Below are positions 23,333 through 35,165 of a DNA stretch of 64,000 bases, piece after piece. Within the stretch, counting starts at the first letter, position 1, and every line of letters starts with the position of its first letter. The notes beneath the pieces were generated by a model. That model was given only the letters and a program-made list of their open reading frames with translations, was not told where the DNA came from and ran no database searches. Both the position numbers and the translations under genes were made by a program. This DNA is from Larix kaempferi (lineage: Eukaryota > Streptophyta > Pinopsida > Pinales > Pinaceae), in assembly GCA_027924585.1 (NCBI GenBank), contig BSBM01000307.1, positions 13,687,501 to 13,751,500 of the forward strand, in the 5' to 3' direction.

Positions 23333-23720
23333 TTAGACCTCAGAGCGGATGGCATCCTTTAGACCACTGATAAAACAACTCCGGTAAAATTCATTAGACA
23401 ATCCTTCGGTGTGGTTGACTAGATTCTCAAATTCGGTTTGATACTCTCTCACAGTGCCAGTTTGGCGAAGTTTAGTGAGGGATTCTGTGAAGTCATCAAA
23501 AGCACTAGGACCAAATCGTTGCAAAAGGAGCTGGCAAAAGTCTGGCCAGTTGGGCTCTGGATGAGCCTTGATGTACCAACGGTACCATTGAATAGCTTCC
23601 TGTTCCAAATGAAAGGATTCCAACGGAAATTTGTTGACATCAAAAGTATTATGCAGACTGAAATACTGTTCTGCACAATAGATCCATCTAGTTGGATCGG
23701 TACCATTGAAGCAAGGAAAA
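23333..23720 (-). pseudogene. Ty3-gypsy gag capsid region
   Basis: In frame with the protease-containing segment but separated by TAA at 23333-23335. It contains the retrotransposon gag core: LEQEAIQWYRWYIKAHPEPNW, FCQLLLQRFG, LTKLRQTGTVREYQTEFENL and GLKDAI. Upstream, to about 23720, the frame still reads capsid-like sequence (WIYCAEQYFSLH). Gag packages the element RNA into particles. Confidence 0.85.
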
Positions 23721-24904
23721 TCTAGCTTCGGACCACGGAAATTGCTGGAAAAAGAGAACCCATTGTCTGCTGAAGACTCGGACTGTCATTTGTTGTTCAT
23801 AGCTGAATGTTCAAGATGGAGACCGAGAAATTTTTCATCCAGATCCTGGAGTTTGGCTTGGAGGGTTGCAAGTGCTTCCTCCATGGTTTTTGCTCCTGCA
23901 TGGGTGACAACCATAACCAGGATTTTTTTTTTTTTTTTGGTTGACTGGGTAGGAAAACAAAAACAGGAACTACTTCAGTAAGGGAAAATTTGGATTTGGG
24001 AAAAAATCAGAAGGGTAATTGGGGTTTGACTAGGTTTTGGACACTGTTGGATAGATAGGGAAGCAAAAATGAGGATTTCAGAAGCGGGGTGAAAGAATGG
24101 GAAAATTTGGCAGAGGGGAACAAAGAAGCAGAATTCAGAAAGGAACTCTGTGGTAAAATTTGAAGGTGATTGGGTGAAATATGAGGAAGTTGGAAAACCC
24201 TAAAAATAGACAAATGTGAGATTTCGGGCTGTAGGAAGGGGAATTGAGGATAGGGTCCTCAGGAATGAAATATGCAGAATGGAATGACAGGGGTTCCCTG
24301 AAAATTTCAAGGGAAACAGAGGTAAAACAAGGGAGATATGGAGAAAAAACTGAATTTTATTTTTATTTTTTTATTTTTTTATTTTTTTTACAGACTGGAG
24401 CGGCTACAGCTCGGAAGGAATCTGGAACAACACCGAACGGTTGGATCTGGAACGGCTTGCAAAATGGATCTGAAATGGCGCAGCAGTGATCGACAATAGT
24501 TCAGCTGAAAGTAGATATGGACCCCAGGTATGTGCGGCTTCCTAACAGTTCAGGGTTTTCACTCGGCCACCAATGTTGTCTGACGGCTTGCGTATTGGGG
24601 TAGTACCCCTCACTCCACGGCTCAGGTAAAACTGATAACCACTTTCCCACAAACGACAGCTCTTGGTTTACCTCACAGGTGGGAACTAGTCAATCAGGTA
24701 GGGGTCGTTGCCCTTTTCGCTAGCAGGTCCTCTCAATGGGCCAGCTTCTTCGGGGTTCCTGTGGTACTCTTCACAATGAGTTTTAGGGCTTATGCCCAAG
24801 TACTTCCCACAGTTAAGCGGATAGGGATTATTCCCAAATCCAAATCTGCAACAGATGCGAAAAAAAAAATTTGGAAGAAATTTCACCCAGCGAGCCCAAG
24901 AAAG
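23721..24904 (-). other. 5' gag and leader region of the deleted gypsy element
   Basis: This lies between the recognisable capsid sequence and the primer site. It should hold the gag N-terminus and untranslated leader. Two low-complexity runs, poly-T at 23929-23938 and a T-rich tract at 24357-24389, interrupt it. I see no clear start codon for gag. Confidence 0.5.
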
Positions 24905-24917
24905 TGCTCTGATACCA
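24905..24917 (-). promoter_or_regulatory. Primer binding site (initiator-Met tRNA)
   Basis: Plus strand tgctctgatacca, giving TGGTATCAGAGCA two bases inside the 5' LTR on the minus strand. It matches the 3' end of plant initiator-Met tRNA. Confidence 0.92.
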
Positions 24918-24919
24918 GA

Positions 24920-25222
24920 TGTGATGAACCTGCAATAATTAATTAATGCAAATACACGAGATATCAGAAATAATAGAACATAATCACTTTTATATTGATC
25001 ACGGGCCACCTCAAGGGGGCAACCTCCTTTGAGCAAGCTCAATACAATTAACTTCACGGTGCCTTCAATGACCTCAACACACACTTATATACTAAGGCTA
25101 TTCCCAATACTATGATTCAAAACCATGGGACATATAATACTACAGGACGACTTACAAAGCATATGCGTCCAACAACAATATACTAACATAGTAAAGAGAA
25201 GGGTTGACATGGGTTTCTAATA
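24920..25222 (-). mobile_element. 5' LTR (right) of the deleted gypsy element
   Basis: TGTGATGAACCTGC to TTCTAATA, 303 bp, nearly identical to the left LTR except for the left copy's internal duplication and scattered substitutions. The terminal CA is changed to TA here. Confidence 0.92.
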
Positions 25223-25227
25223 GGTAT
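25223..25227. repeat. 5-bp target site duplication, right copy (GGTAT)
   Basis: Matches 20998-21002 on the other side of the element. Confidence 0.9.
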
Positions 25228-25930
25228 CGATCTATAGATATCGATCACCTCCCATCTTCAATGAAAAACAAGTAGAGTGGGGTGTTACAGCAATCCGACA
25301 TCAATCTACTAAGATCGATCATCGTCTACCTTCAAACAAGCTGCATTTATAAACGTTGAACAAGATGCAAACATACGAAATATCACCACGATCCGGCATC
25401 GATCTACTGAGATCGATCGTCGTCCTCCTTCATATGAGTGCTAGGTGTAAACATTTGAGCAAGATACAATCATATAAAATAATACCACAATCTGTCATCG
25501 ATCTACAAAGATCGATCATCGTCCTCCTTCAACGAGTGTTATGTATAACATTTACACTAGATTCAAGCATATGAATGGTTACAACGATTCAGCATCAATC
25601 TACAAAGATCAATCGTCTTCCTCTTTCAACGAGTTGTATGTAAAACATTTAAACAAAAATGCAAGCATAGGAATGGGTACAGCGATCTGGAATCGATCTA
25701 TAGAGATCGATTTCCTTCCTCTTTCAAAAAGCTGTATGTAAAACATTTAAACAAAATTGCAAGCATATGAATGGCTACAGCGATCCAACATCGATCTACA
25801 AAGATCGATCACCATTCGCTTAAGTGGTTATGTAGAGATACAAATGAATACGGAATTCAAGTATCGATCTACAAAGATTGATCAGCATCCTCTTTCAACG
25901 GGTTGCATGTATAACTTTTAACCAATAAAC
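25223..25930. repeat. Hairpin-core tandem array, right part (mostly about 98-bp units)
   Basis: Eight cores start near 25225, 25299, 25397, 25496, 25593, 25691, 25790 and 25862. The core is the same as on the left side, but the middle units are 97-99 bases long and share a caagcatatgaatgg-type spacer. Removing the gypsy element and one target copy restores a normal 76-base spacing across the insertion point. Confidence 0.85.
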
Positions 25931-27480
25931 AAGTTTAATAAAACAATGATCCCATCAGTGGATAAATAAGGATGCCATCGTGGATGGGTCATCCAACAAA
26001 AGAAAACTTAAAACGCAATAGTGGTTAAATTCAACAATGCTAGGATCCTTTCTCGGATTACTGACTCAAAGCACGAAGGAATAATTTGAAATACAATCAA
26101 GCAGACCCATGCATTTCCATGGGTGCCTTACGCAAGCCCAATAATAAAACGAACTTATACAAGGTTATGTGCATACCATGGTTATATCGTGAGGTTCATG
26201 ACTTCCTCCATTACTACGAAAATGCACTCAATTTTAGTTTCAAAGTAAAACATTTATACAGTTAATATAAATTACAAATAATTCCATCCATATAATATAT
26301 GTAACTACTATCTATAATCACATGCATTTTTTACATATATTCAAAACTAAATAAGTGTTACTTGACCAGAAGGATGCTCGAGTTGTTAATAGTGATACCA
26401 AAGCTCAAGTACTTCTCGATCCTCTTCAAAAACATCAGAATTCACTGGCGGACACCTCGGTTGACCTCCTGACCATATCGGGAGTACTCATCTTCCGCTC
26501 GAACCCCCAAGCAATTGGGTGTAGAGCTCACACACACAACTAGAGGTCCAAAAGTGGGCTTCCCCCCCACCAAGACATCTTTCCAAACTCACAATAGAAT
26601 CAAATCAATGTCTTACAATCATTACGGTAACCATCCATCCATAAGGTGTCCTTCCCTTTCCTCTTTCCTTCCATAAATAAGAAATTCATCTGTGACACAT
26701 GTCGCTTCATGCAAATATGCCTAATATTTTAATTATTCAAATATAATCAACTCACCTAGCCATGTGTCCAATTCCTAAGAGAGTGCACATACATTCCTAT
26801 ATTTACTCAAGTTTGCCCCCCTGATGCTTCAATCTAGTTTCTATTTTTGTGGGTGCAAGTGGAGATGTCTACATGCTAATGTTTTAGTATACTATTTGCT
26901 CCTAAACAAATATTTTCCATTATTTTAATTACAAATAATTATTTCATGTGGGAATGGCCTAAATGCAAACCTATATGCTTAATGCATAAAATTCATCAAT
27001 TGTTCTCGTCTTGGGTCTAGGTACCACTTCGTCAAGTCCATTCGTCCCTCATTTGTTTTTATCAACATGGTACCACATCATCGGGTCCTTTCATTAGTAC
27101 TTCTCTATTTCATCTTATTTGCGGGAACTTCATGTAGGGATTTAGGATTCGTTACCTTAAATCCTTCATCTACACTCTATTGGAGACTAATGGCACTGAG
27201 GAGTAAGTCTGTTCTTACTGCGCGCCCCCCAATCTTGTATGTGACCAAATCCATCATGGTCCACTTTGCATGACTTCATGCTTCCTTGAGTAAGCGAGTA
27301 GGTGCTTTTCAACTCGTGTGTGGAATCCGTAGGAAGTCGACACCATCGCCTTTCTTCCATGTGTGATTTTATTCGTACTCTACGACCCATTTATTTCCTT
27401 TGTGAGTCCTTCAATGAATCGTTTCACCTGTCGCAACACACATGCTCCAAACCATACATTAGTAGCTCTGTTCTCATTTA
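25931..27480. other. No recognised gene
   Basis: Open frames of 60-70 residues lack motifs. The composition is mixed, with somewhat higher GC at 26350-26580 and 27000-27430, which may be decayed element sequence. Confidence 0.4.
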
Positions 27481-27715
27481 TCATAATTCACTTCATAATC
27501 TACTAAACATTAAACAACCATAATTTACTCATAACATCATATATTTTGTCAATCTGCTAATCATTAAGCCAACATGCATTTATTTCATTCACATCATATA
27601 TTTCATAACTTAGCTAACCATTAAGCAGCATATGCAACTTCATTTATACACATCATATATCTCATAAAACAACTAATCATTAAGCAAACATGCATTTATT
27701 CATCAATTTAAACAA
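27480..27715. repeat. Degenerate tandem repeat, about 70 bp, three copies
   Basis: Units share acatcatatat, ttcataa/ctcataa, ctaa.cattaagc, and acatgcatttatt. Divergence is substantial. Confidence 0.65.
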
Positions 27716-28041
27716 AGCATCCTTTTTTCCACAAGTGTCCTTCAATTCATTGTTTTCATTCATCAATTTGTCATCATGCACATCATCAAGTGTTTCTCAA
27801 TTAATCAATATATATAATCAAAGGGTCAATTTATTAAAGTTTTATTCAGCCGAGTCACTCCACAAGTGCCCTAAAAGTCTACATCAATCTAGGGGCATAA
27901 AAAATATAGATATATAATTTTTTTATGGAAATTCTGCTGAAAAATACTCAGAAATAGATGTGGTGTAACAACCATGTTTTTCCATTTAAAAACTTGCAAA
28001 ATAGAAGGAAACAAATTCTATGTTTTTGGCCCTAGAAAGTT

Positions 28042-28052
28042 CTTTGATACCA
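28042..28052 (-). promoter_or_regulatory. Primer binding site-like sequence
   Basis: Plus strand ctttgatacca, giving TGGTATCAAAG on the minus strand, two bases from the LTR at 28055. It matches the initiator-Met site except for the change at the eighth base. Confidence 0.6.
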
Positions 28053-28054
28053 CT

Positions 28055-28484
28055 TGTTATTTACATTAGATATGAAAATGTTACCATATGAAAGATATCC
28101 AAGAAGGATGTATAAATGCTCCACACCTTATTTATATTAAACCCTTTAGGTGGAGAAACACCTTACAATTGATCCTTTGACAAAAGGGATCCAGTCTTGT
28201 TCACTTGCCTCTTTGAATGGCCAACCTCCTATGAGATAAACTCCAACTATAATATATGCAAAACATTATTCTTGAGGAATCCATCATTATTTATATATCA
28301 CGGACAAATATAACCATAGAAACCTCCTAACTACCTAGTGGAAGTTCTGTAATGAGGCACCATTACATTTATTCATTAATAACTACCATAGTGGGACTTA
28401 TTTAACAGTAAAAAACACAATGTACCTAGTCCACCTTACATTTAATGGCCTTCACTATTATTAGTCTAGTGGGATCTTATCACA
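28055..28484 (-). mobile_element. LTR of a retrotransposon, flanked by PBS and PPT
   Basis: About 430 bp from TGTTATTTACATTAG to CTTATCACA. On its left is a PBS-like site (28042-28052), as for a 5' LTR of a minus-strand element; on its right is ccccctcccttt, a polypurine tract of the same strand, as for a 3' LTR. A diverged copy lies at 16103-17560. Confidence 0.7.
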
Positions 28485-28496
28485 CCCCCTCCCTTT
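28485..28496 (-). promoter_or_regulatory. Polypurine tract-like sequence
   Basis: Plus strand ccccctcccttt, giving AAAGGGAGGGGG on the minus strand, touching the LTR end. Confidence 0.55.
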
Positions 28497-29679
28497 ACAC
28501 CACTAGGGAGGATCATAACAAAATTCTCACAATAAATGGATTTACGAAACCTCAAGTAAATGAGGTGAAATTTCTAAAGTTGCATTAAGAACAAAATATT
28601 GAAATTTCCACATGGGATTAGAGATTCCTGGACTAAGATTTCCTTCTTAGTAATTTGAACGCTAGATATTTAAGATGTTAAAGCTAAGAGAGGTTGCTAG
28701 GTGGTGGAAATATATTGTTCTTCATATGACCACTTGGTTTGAAGGGTTGAAACCCTAGTTTATCTTGTGATGAGATTGTGTTTTCACCCATGATAGGTAG
28801 AAATTTAATTTATTGATGGATGGTGTGTTATTTATATCCAACAAACGTGTTTCCCATGAGGACCTATGATATGGGGCTAAGTTTTTCCAATGGATGTTAG
28901 TATATGGAGTGGATTGATGCTCGTGATAGGCATGATTAAACTTTTGATTGTTTTATTGATTTTTGGAGCTTGAGAGGGGATGATTCATTCTATGATAGAT
29001 TGATGATTACTGGTCTCTTTTTTCTTGAATTGTGACTAATAGGAATGGAATGGTGACCTTATTCAATTTTAGTGATTTTTATAGATTGGAGGGAGCTTTC
29101 AGTGTTATCCCTTGGGGATAGTATTTGTTGTACATCTTATACATTGTATTGATTAAGAGATTGATCATATATGTGAGAGTTGGTGTGATGTTTGAGATAT
29201 TAATTAATTATATTAGGTCATATTATACATTTGCATTATGTAGAGATTGTACTTTGTTCCTAATCTTGGAGAGTTTATATTTCATGTTGTATTCTTCATA
29301 TGTGGTTATACTTTGTACTCTTGTCTTGGGGTGCTAGGGTTTGGTGAAAATCCTACGAGGACAAAGGACCACTAGGGTTTAGATTTATGCTAGTAGAGAA
29401 AAGAATAATTTAACATTGAAGAAGGGTTTTGAAGACAATTTGGAGATAGTTTTAAAACCTATGGTGGTGGAATTTGTGATTAATTCCAATCATGTTATTG
29501 ATAGGAGTAATGATGAGTATCAGATATAGGGTTGTTGGTTGTCTCAGAAAGAGGGAGTTGACCTAAGAGGGAGTAGACCTTGATGTACTATTACTTTAGG
29601 ATTATCTTAAAAATAATGATCTGAACTTGCTGAAGTTATTTCTTCTTTTTCCAAAGGATTTGAGGAGCATGAGGGGGAT
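28497..29679. other. Unresolved sequence between two LTR-like segments
   Basis: No polyprotein motif is readable. The left edge has a minus-strand polypurine tract; the right edge has a plus-strand purine run (catgagggggat, to 29679) before an LTR-like start. Parts of two elements probably meet here. Confidence 0.4.
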
Positions 29680-30880
29680 TGTAACATCCCCAAATTTCAC
29701 AAAAATTTAAAATTTTCTAAGTAGCAATAAATGCTTATATTTGTTATGCAGAAAGTACCATTAATGTTAATTTAATTCATTTAACAACGACTGATTATTT
29801 TCTATGACGACAACTACTTCAAAAGGTCGCCAATGTTTAAATGCGTTACGCCGTTTACATGCAGTGATTACCATACTTTGTCATAACCATCTTTTAATAC
29901 ATACTGCTGTCTGAAGGAATAATTATTTTAAATGTTTCTATAATATTTACTGCCTGAATACTTGAATTGTTTCTTGTTCAAAGAATACATCGTCATTTCT
30001 TTAATCCTTTCTTATGCTATAAATTTTGACCATGGAAGCTAATTGTTTGTTTCCTTTGTGTTGAAGGGGTCCTATGGGTACCCCGAGGATTACTTATCTT
30101 TTTAAAGCTAATGCTCTTTCCATTTATGTACAGATCACAGGTAAGGAATATATATTCTAAGTTTATACGATTTTAAAGATCGAGATTACATCATGTATGT
30201 CATTCTCATCTTGAATTTATTATGTCATATGTGATGCCTTCAGCCTGCATGTGAAGCCTTCAGCCTGCATGTGAAGCTATTGATTTTAAGCTTATAGGCG
30301 CACCTTAGTTATACTATTAATATGATAAAGTGATATTAAAGCTATGGCCTTTACGGATGGTGATGCGACAATAGCCCATGGTGTATTAATGACTAATACT
30401 TAGGACTTTTAAGGCATCATCATTTTTTTTATATGATCAAGGTTTATTGCATAATACTTTCGATTTGCATTACCGTTGTTTAAATGTATGTATTTTTAAA
30501 GTGGTCGGGTCATAAGCCCATGACCTAGAATATAACTTGCAACATAATGAGTGATGGCTCTAGGATGTAATAAGATAAGGCTTACACAAACAAACTATGC
30601 AAACAAGGTCTCACGAATTCGACGCTTAATGGAACTCTGCGTTGGCAGGTGACAGGTTTCAACTTTAATGTTGTTTTAAATGAATTCGTAGTGGGAAGCA
30701 TTGATGGCAACCCCGTGGAATAGCTTCATGTGAATGCATGGGGTTTTGTGTAAACCCTAGTTTCACATTGAAAGATTCACTTTAGCGTTAACTTCGTTCA
30801 TTTGCATGGTTGGTTATGGGAACCGACAAGATCTCAGTTTTATCGTACCTTTGAAATGATCCTACTTCCATCATTCGATG
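29680..30880 (+). mobile_element. LTR-like sequence at the left edge of the macrosatellite
   Basis: TGTAACATCCCC at 29680 follows a purine-rich run, a common start for plant Ty3-gypsy 3' LTRs. No second LTR is available for comparison. A 20-base duplication (gccttcagcctgcatgtgaa) sits at about 30235-30277. The sequence runs without a visible break into the first unit of the tandem array at 30881, so the array may have grown out of this LTR. Confidence 0.45.
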
Positions 30881-33017
30881 GTGAAACCTCCAAGCTTCAC
30901 TCAAGGTTTTGATAAGTATAAGAGATCTCAGGGTTGAAGGTGAATCCACTTGTAGAACTAAGAAGGTAACTCATACTCGAGTTTACACTTTGACGGTTTT
31001 TTTTTAAATATTTATTGTTATAGTTGCTTTGACTTTCAATCTTTTAAAAAGTTGATTTTTATGTTGACAAACTATACCAGGATGGCTTCTCATCGACACT
31101 TGAAGTTGTGAAAAGGTGGAGAATTTCTAACTACGGCCCTAGTAATCCTCGGTGATTCAACCTGTGAGTGACTCATAGAAGGACTGGTGATAAATAGGCA
31201 TTGATGTCAGTCTATAAAACTTCGATGAGATGCAGTTGTAACTTGTATTTGCATTTTACTGTTTGCTTAGACACTGTGTAAGCCGTTTGGAAAAATTATA
31301 AAAGAATTTGCACAAGGGTTTGATACCTTGGAGATATGGCTCGATGAATTCTCTACTTGGTTAATAATAAGGATTATTTTGATGGTTTTTACAGTTGTAA
31401 AAGATACTTGTACAATAAATAGGGTTTAACCCTGTATTTGTCATAGTTGGAAATTATCTTCTGGCATACAGATAACCTGTTTGGAAATCTCTGCATTATT
31501 AATGACATCTTGTTAATATTGGGAAAAATCCCTTTTATTAGTTTTTAAGGTTTTTATGTCTCTTAAGGCCCTACTAGGACTTGAACTGTGTTTGAATCAT
31601 TATACTGATAAGATGAGGGCCTAGCTTGTAAATGTTGGCGGTAGAAATATAACAGGTTTTTAAATGATTTAAATACTGTGGTACTCTGGACTCTTTAAGG
31701 GTTTTGATGCTGTAACTTAGTTTATGGTTTTAAAAACTATCTGTTGATATTTTATGTTAAAAGGTTTAAGTCCTCACGGCCCTGCCAAAAACTCTATCAA
31801 TGTCCAATTGAACACCAGTTACTCGACTCTGAGCTGGGCTCATAAAATATTTATATTGGAATTTTTATATAGAGAGAGTGAAACTCTCTTTCAACCCTAA
31901 GTCCTGGGTTGTGTTAAAAAGATGGATGCATGAATACAGTGGGCTGGACTATAATGAGTCTCGACTATGATACTTATCTTAGCCTTGCTCAAAATCTCTC
32001 TTTGAACTGAGTTATTATTATTGATTTCTTTAAATAATAATACGTTCATATTTTATGGTTGTAATTGACAAAATGTTTGATAGATTTCGATAATTGTACG
32101 GAGCTGATGAATTGTTTACAGGGTTTACAAACTGCATTTATTTTAAAAATTCTTTTGCTGTGCAAGCATTATATAAGAAGCTGGGCTCGATACTCTGTAT
32201 ATAGTATTTTGATGTTATGTAATTTATCTTGCTTAGTTCTGGAAGTTGTATGCATTAAGATTTATATTTTGACATTCGATATAAATTCTTGTTTTCTTTA
32301 ATATTAATAGGTAATAATATATATGTAAGGATTGTGAAATTAAGCACAACAAATCTAATGAACAAGTAAATCAATCATAATAGATGAAACTCAGAAAATA
32401 TGTGTAAACTGTGCAAAAGGCTTGCAGCAGTGCTCTATTGAACTCAGAATGATAGAATACAATACAATAAAGTCACAATGACTGAATAATCCAAGCCAAC
32501 CAATTCGAATTAACCAAGGAGGTCAATCAAATAGCTTGCATGGTGTAGCTTGTCTCCACTAGGAGTCCTCATCATCAGATCAGTGGAGTCATCAATGCAC
32601 AAGTAACTGTCCACCAGGTGTCAAACTGAATCTAACTGAGTGTGGTAGGTGTAACTGGCACATGAGGCACTAATGTAGGGAAGGAGGCTCAATGGAGTGG
32701 TCATGGGGAGATAACTGGAGTCAGAATATGCAATCTAGTCTCACCGGGGGTCCAACAGAGTGATACAATCAGTTGAGGAGTCAATCTAGCCTTAAATCAA
32801 GGAAAGAAATAAACTAACTGAAGTGAACTGAGTGGTAGGTGAAGAAGTGAGCCTTTCTCATGTGGTAGGTGAGAAGTGGGCGCCTTACTTACAAGGAGGA
32901 ATAAAACTGCAAGGAAAGAAGCTCTGGGGTGCTGGAAAACTGGGGACAAGGTGCTGGAGGCATCAAACTGGTGACTGGGATGCATCCAAATAACTGGGAT
33001 GCATGCAAACATAAAAA
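30881..33017. repeat. Macrosatellite unit 1
   Basis: Left-most unit, 2137 bp. Its left neighbour is single-copy LTR-like sequence rather than the end of another unit. The CATG run at its right end is short. Confidence 0.93.
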
Positions 33018-35165
33018 GTGAAACCTCCAAGCTTCACTCCATGTTTTGATAAGTATAAGAGGTCTCAGAGTTGAAGGTGAAGCTCATGGCATTAAAACCA
33101 GTTGTGGAACTAAGAAGGTAACTCATACTCAAGTTTACACTTTGATGTTTTTTTTTTAAATATTCATTGTTATAGGTGCTTCGACTTTCAATATTATAAC
33201 AAGATGATTTTTCTCTTGATAAACTATACTAGAATGGCTTCTCATCGACCCTTGAAGTTGTGAAAACATGGAGGATTGTTGACTACATCCCTGGCAATCC
33301 TCAGTGATTCACCCTATGAATGAGTCATAGAAGAAGTGGTGATAAATATGCATTGATGATGGTATATAAAACTCCGACGAGATGCAGTTTTAACTTGTAT
33401 AGCAATTTGTTGTTTTCATAGACATTGTCTAAGCCATTTGGAAAAATTATAAAAGAATTTGCACAAGGGTTTGATACCTTGGAGCTACGGCTCCATGAAT
33501 TCTCTGCTTGGTTTATAATAAGGATTATTTTGATGGTTTTTACAGTTGTAAAAAATACTTGTAAATAAAATAGGGTTTAACCCTGTATTCATCATAGTTG
33601 GAAATTATCTTCACGCATACAGAAAACTTGTTTGGAAATATTTGCGTTATTAATGAAATCTTGTTAATATTGGGAAAAAACCCTTTTATTAGTTTTTAAG
33701 GTTTTTATGTGTCTTAAGGCCCTATCGGTACTTGAACTGTGTTTGAATTATTATACTGATAAGTGTAGGGACTAGCTCGTAAATGTTGGAGGTGGAAATA
33801 TAATAGGTTTTTAAATGATTTAAAAACTGTGGTACTCTGGACTCTTTAAGGGTTTCAATGCTGTAACTTAGTTTATGGTTTTAAAAACTATGTGTTGATC
33901 TTTTATGTTAAAAGGTTTAAGCCCTCACAGCCCTGTCAAAAACTCTATAAATGTCCAATTGAACACCAGTTACTCGACTCTTAGCTGGGCTCGTAAAAGA
34001 TTTATATTGGAATTTTTATATACACAGAGTGAAACTCTGTTTCAACCCTAAGTCCTAGGTTGTGTTAAAAAGATGGATGCATGATTACAGTGGGCTGGAA
34101 TTTCATGAGTCTCGACTATGAGACTTATCTTAGTCTTGCTCGAAATCTCTCTTTGAACTAAATTATTATTTTTTATTTCTTTAAATAATAATACGTTCAT
34201 ATTTTATGGTTGTAATTGACAAAATGTTTGATAGATTTCGATAATTGTACGGAGCTGATGAATTGTTTGCAGGGTTTACAAACTGCATTTATTTTAAAAA
34301 TTCTTTTACTGTGCAAGCATTATATAATAAGCTAGGCTCAATACTTCGTATATAGTATTTTGATGTTATGTAATTTATCTTGCTTAGTTTTGGAAGTTGT
34401 ATGCATTAAGATTTATATTTTGACCTTCGATATAAATTATTGTTTTCTTTAATATTAATAGGTAATAATATATATGTTAAGGATTGTGAAATTAAGCACA
34501 ACAAATCTAATGAACAAGTAAATCAATCATAATAGATGAAACTCAGAAAATATGTGTCAACTGTGCAAAAGGCTTGCAGCAGTGCTCTATTGAACTCAGA
34601 ATGATAGAATACAATACAATAAAGTCACAATGACTGAATAATCCAAGCCAACCAATTCAAATTAACCAAGGAGTTCAATCAAATAGCCTGCATGGTGTAG
34701 CTTGTCTCCACCAGGAGTCCTCATCATCAGATCAGTGGAGTCATCAATGCACAAGTAACGGTCCACCAGGTGTCAAACTGAATCTAGCTGAGTGTGGTAG
34801 GTGTAACTGGCGCATGAGGCACTAATGCACCGAAGGAGGCTCAGTGGAGGGGGCATGGGGAGATAACTGGAGTCAGAATAGGCAATCTACTCTCACCAGG
34901 GGTCCAACGGAGTGATACAATCAATTGAGGAGTCAATCTAGCCTTAAATCAAGGAAAGAAATAAACTAACTGAAGTGAACTGATTGGTAGGTGAAGAAGT
35001 GCACCTTTCTCATGTGGTAGGTGAGAAGTGAGTGCCTAACTGACTAGGACGGCTAAAACTGCAAGGAAAGAAGCTCCTCGGTGCTGGAGGCATCAAGCTG
35101 GTGACTGGGATGCATGCAAACAACTGGGATACATGCAAATGCATCCATGCATGCAAACATAAAAA
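33018..35165. repeat. Macrosatellite unit 2
   Basis: 2148 bp, complete. Confidence 0.93.

Larger units (their letters stand above)
21003..25222 (-). mobile_element. Ty3-gypsy retrotransposon with internal deletions (non-autonomous)
   Basis: Minus-strand element bounded by similar LTRs (21003-21387 and 24920-25222) and a matching GGTAT target duplication. The initiator-Met primer site is at 24905-24917 and the polypurine tract at 21388-21400. Inside, gag and protease are present, but the reverse transcriptase core and the integrase catalytic core are missing. Residues of the reverse transcriptase start (FAEPMRLLPSR) are joined near 22350 to RNase H (QQEMMAILHAVQKW), and near 21800 the integrase lead-in (SMDF) is joined to its C-terminal part (LAALWWYNTT). 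It could only move with enzymes from a relative. Confidence 0.92.

Noticed and set aside
32065-32301. A 78-residue open frame that recurs in macrosatellite units 1, 5 and 8
   Set aside because: It begins at a non-ATG codon, is broken by stops or indels in other units (for example unit 2), and matches no family I recognise. Recurrence comes from the repeat itself.
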